This document shows positions 5,942 through 6,004 of a DNA stretch of 6,004 nucleotides, one piece after another. Origin of the DNA: Pedobacter sp. UBA1951. Lineage in GTDB: Bacteria > Bacteroidota > Bacteroidia > Sphingobacteriales > Sphingobacteriaceae. The notes beneath the pieces are model-generated. The model had not been told where the DNA came from. It did no database searches and saw nothing but the letters and a program-made list of their open reading frames with translations. The DNA lies in the NCBI GenBank assembly GCA_002336465.1, contig DDEP01000040.1, forward strand, positions 17,960-23,963, read 5' to 3'. The translations under genes were made by a program, and so were the position numbers. Each line of letters starts with the position of its first letter. Position 1 is the first letter of the stretch.

Positions 5942-6004
5942 ATGTTTAAAGAATATGATGTAATTGTGGTAGGCGGCGGCCATGCAGGATGTGAAGCTGC
6001 TGCT
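5942..6004 (+). CDS. mnmG: MnmG (GidA), tRNA U34 carboxymethylaminomethyl modification enzyme, N-terminal fragment
   Basis: Only the first 21 codons lie in the window; the gene runs off the right edge. They encode a start peptide followed by the FAD-binding Rossmann motif VIVVGGGHAGCEAA (7-20), which is diagnostic of MnmG/GidA. With MnmE, MnmG forms the complex that installs the carboxymethylaminomethyl or aminomethyl group at C5 of wobble uridine-34 in certain tRNAs, using FAD, methylene-tetrahydrofolate and glycine or ammonium. It acts in the cytoplasm, and the family is usually about 620-630 residues. ATG at 5942 is the natural start: it is preceded by an A-rich stretch without a Shine-Dalgarno sequence, and the beta-strand before GxGxxG begins at residue 5, as in homologues. 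No clear TAnnTTTG promoter is visible in the 84-bp gap, so it may be partly co-transcribed with the ABC-F gene. Confidence 0.96.
   Translation, partial: MFKEYDVIVVGGGHAGCEAAA

Noticed and set aside
1..6004. Mobile element, CRISPR array, tRNA or rRNA
   Set aside because: No transposase, terminal repeats, regularly spaced repeats or tRNA/rRNA-like sequence were seen on either strand.

Overview
The window looks like a chromosomal segment from a member of the Bacteroidota, most likely Sphingobacteriaceae and close to Pedobacter. The reasons are its AT-rich composition, the near absence of Shine-Dalgarno sequences, exact TAnnTTTG promoter elements, and a gene set (fused ApbE-like/DUF2271 protein, small PepSY-TM protein, DUF2807 'head GIN' protein, orphan MCP-type four-helix-bundle protein) typical of that group. 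The assignment rests on family recognition only.

Layout. Positions 1-2111 (minus strand) hold a two-gene operon. A secreted ApbE-like/DUF2271 fusion protein is followed, with zero spacing, by a two-helix PepSY-associated membrane protein that runs off the left edge. Positions 2112-2383 are a divergent intergenic region. It carries a housekeeping-type promoter for the operon and, on the other strand, what looks like an ECF sigma factor promoter for the DUF2807 gene at 2384-3004. That gene ends at a strong hairpin terminator. Positions 3185-3868 encode a membrane-anchored four-helix-bundle sensory-type protein with no output domain. Positions 3998-5857 encode a Uup-like ABC-F ATPase that starts at TTG. 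Positions 5942-6004 are the first 21 codons of mnmG (gidA). No intergenic stretch exceeds 300 bases.

The most striking feature is the 84-bp gap between the ABC-F gene and mnmG. It contains two perfect 16-bp parS sites (TGTTTCACGTGAAACA), the binding site of the chromosome-partitioning protein ParB, 44 bp apart centre to centre. The first lies inside a 32-bp perfect palindrome and the second sits 8 bp before the mnmG start codon. This suggests the segment lies close to the replication origin and is part of the chromosome's centromere-like region.

The genes form three functional themes: an envelope flavin/redox module (minus-strand operon), envelope or stress functions (DUF2807 and four-helix-bundle proteins), and translation/chromosome maintenance (ABC-F protein, mnmG, parS). 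I found no mobile element, CRISPR array, tRNA or rRNA. I see no convincing wholly new system. The best leads are the parS pair, the ECF-type promoter with an overlapping inverted repeat, and the apparently degenerate ApbE active site fused to DUF2271.
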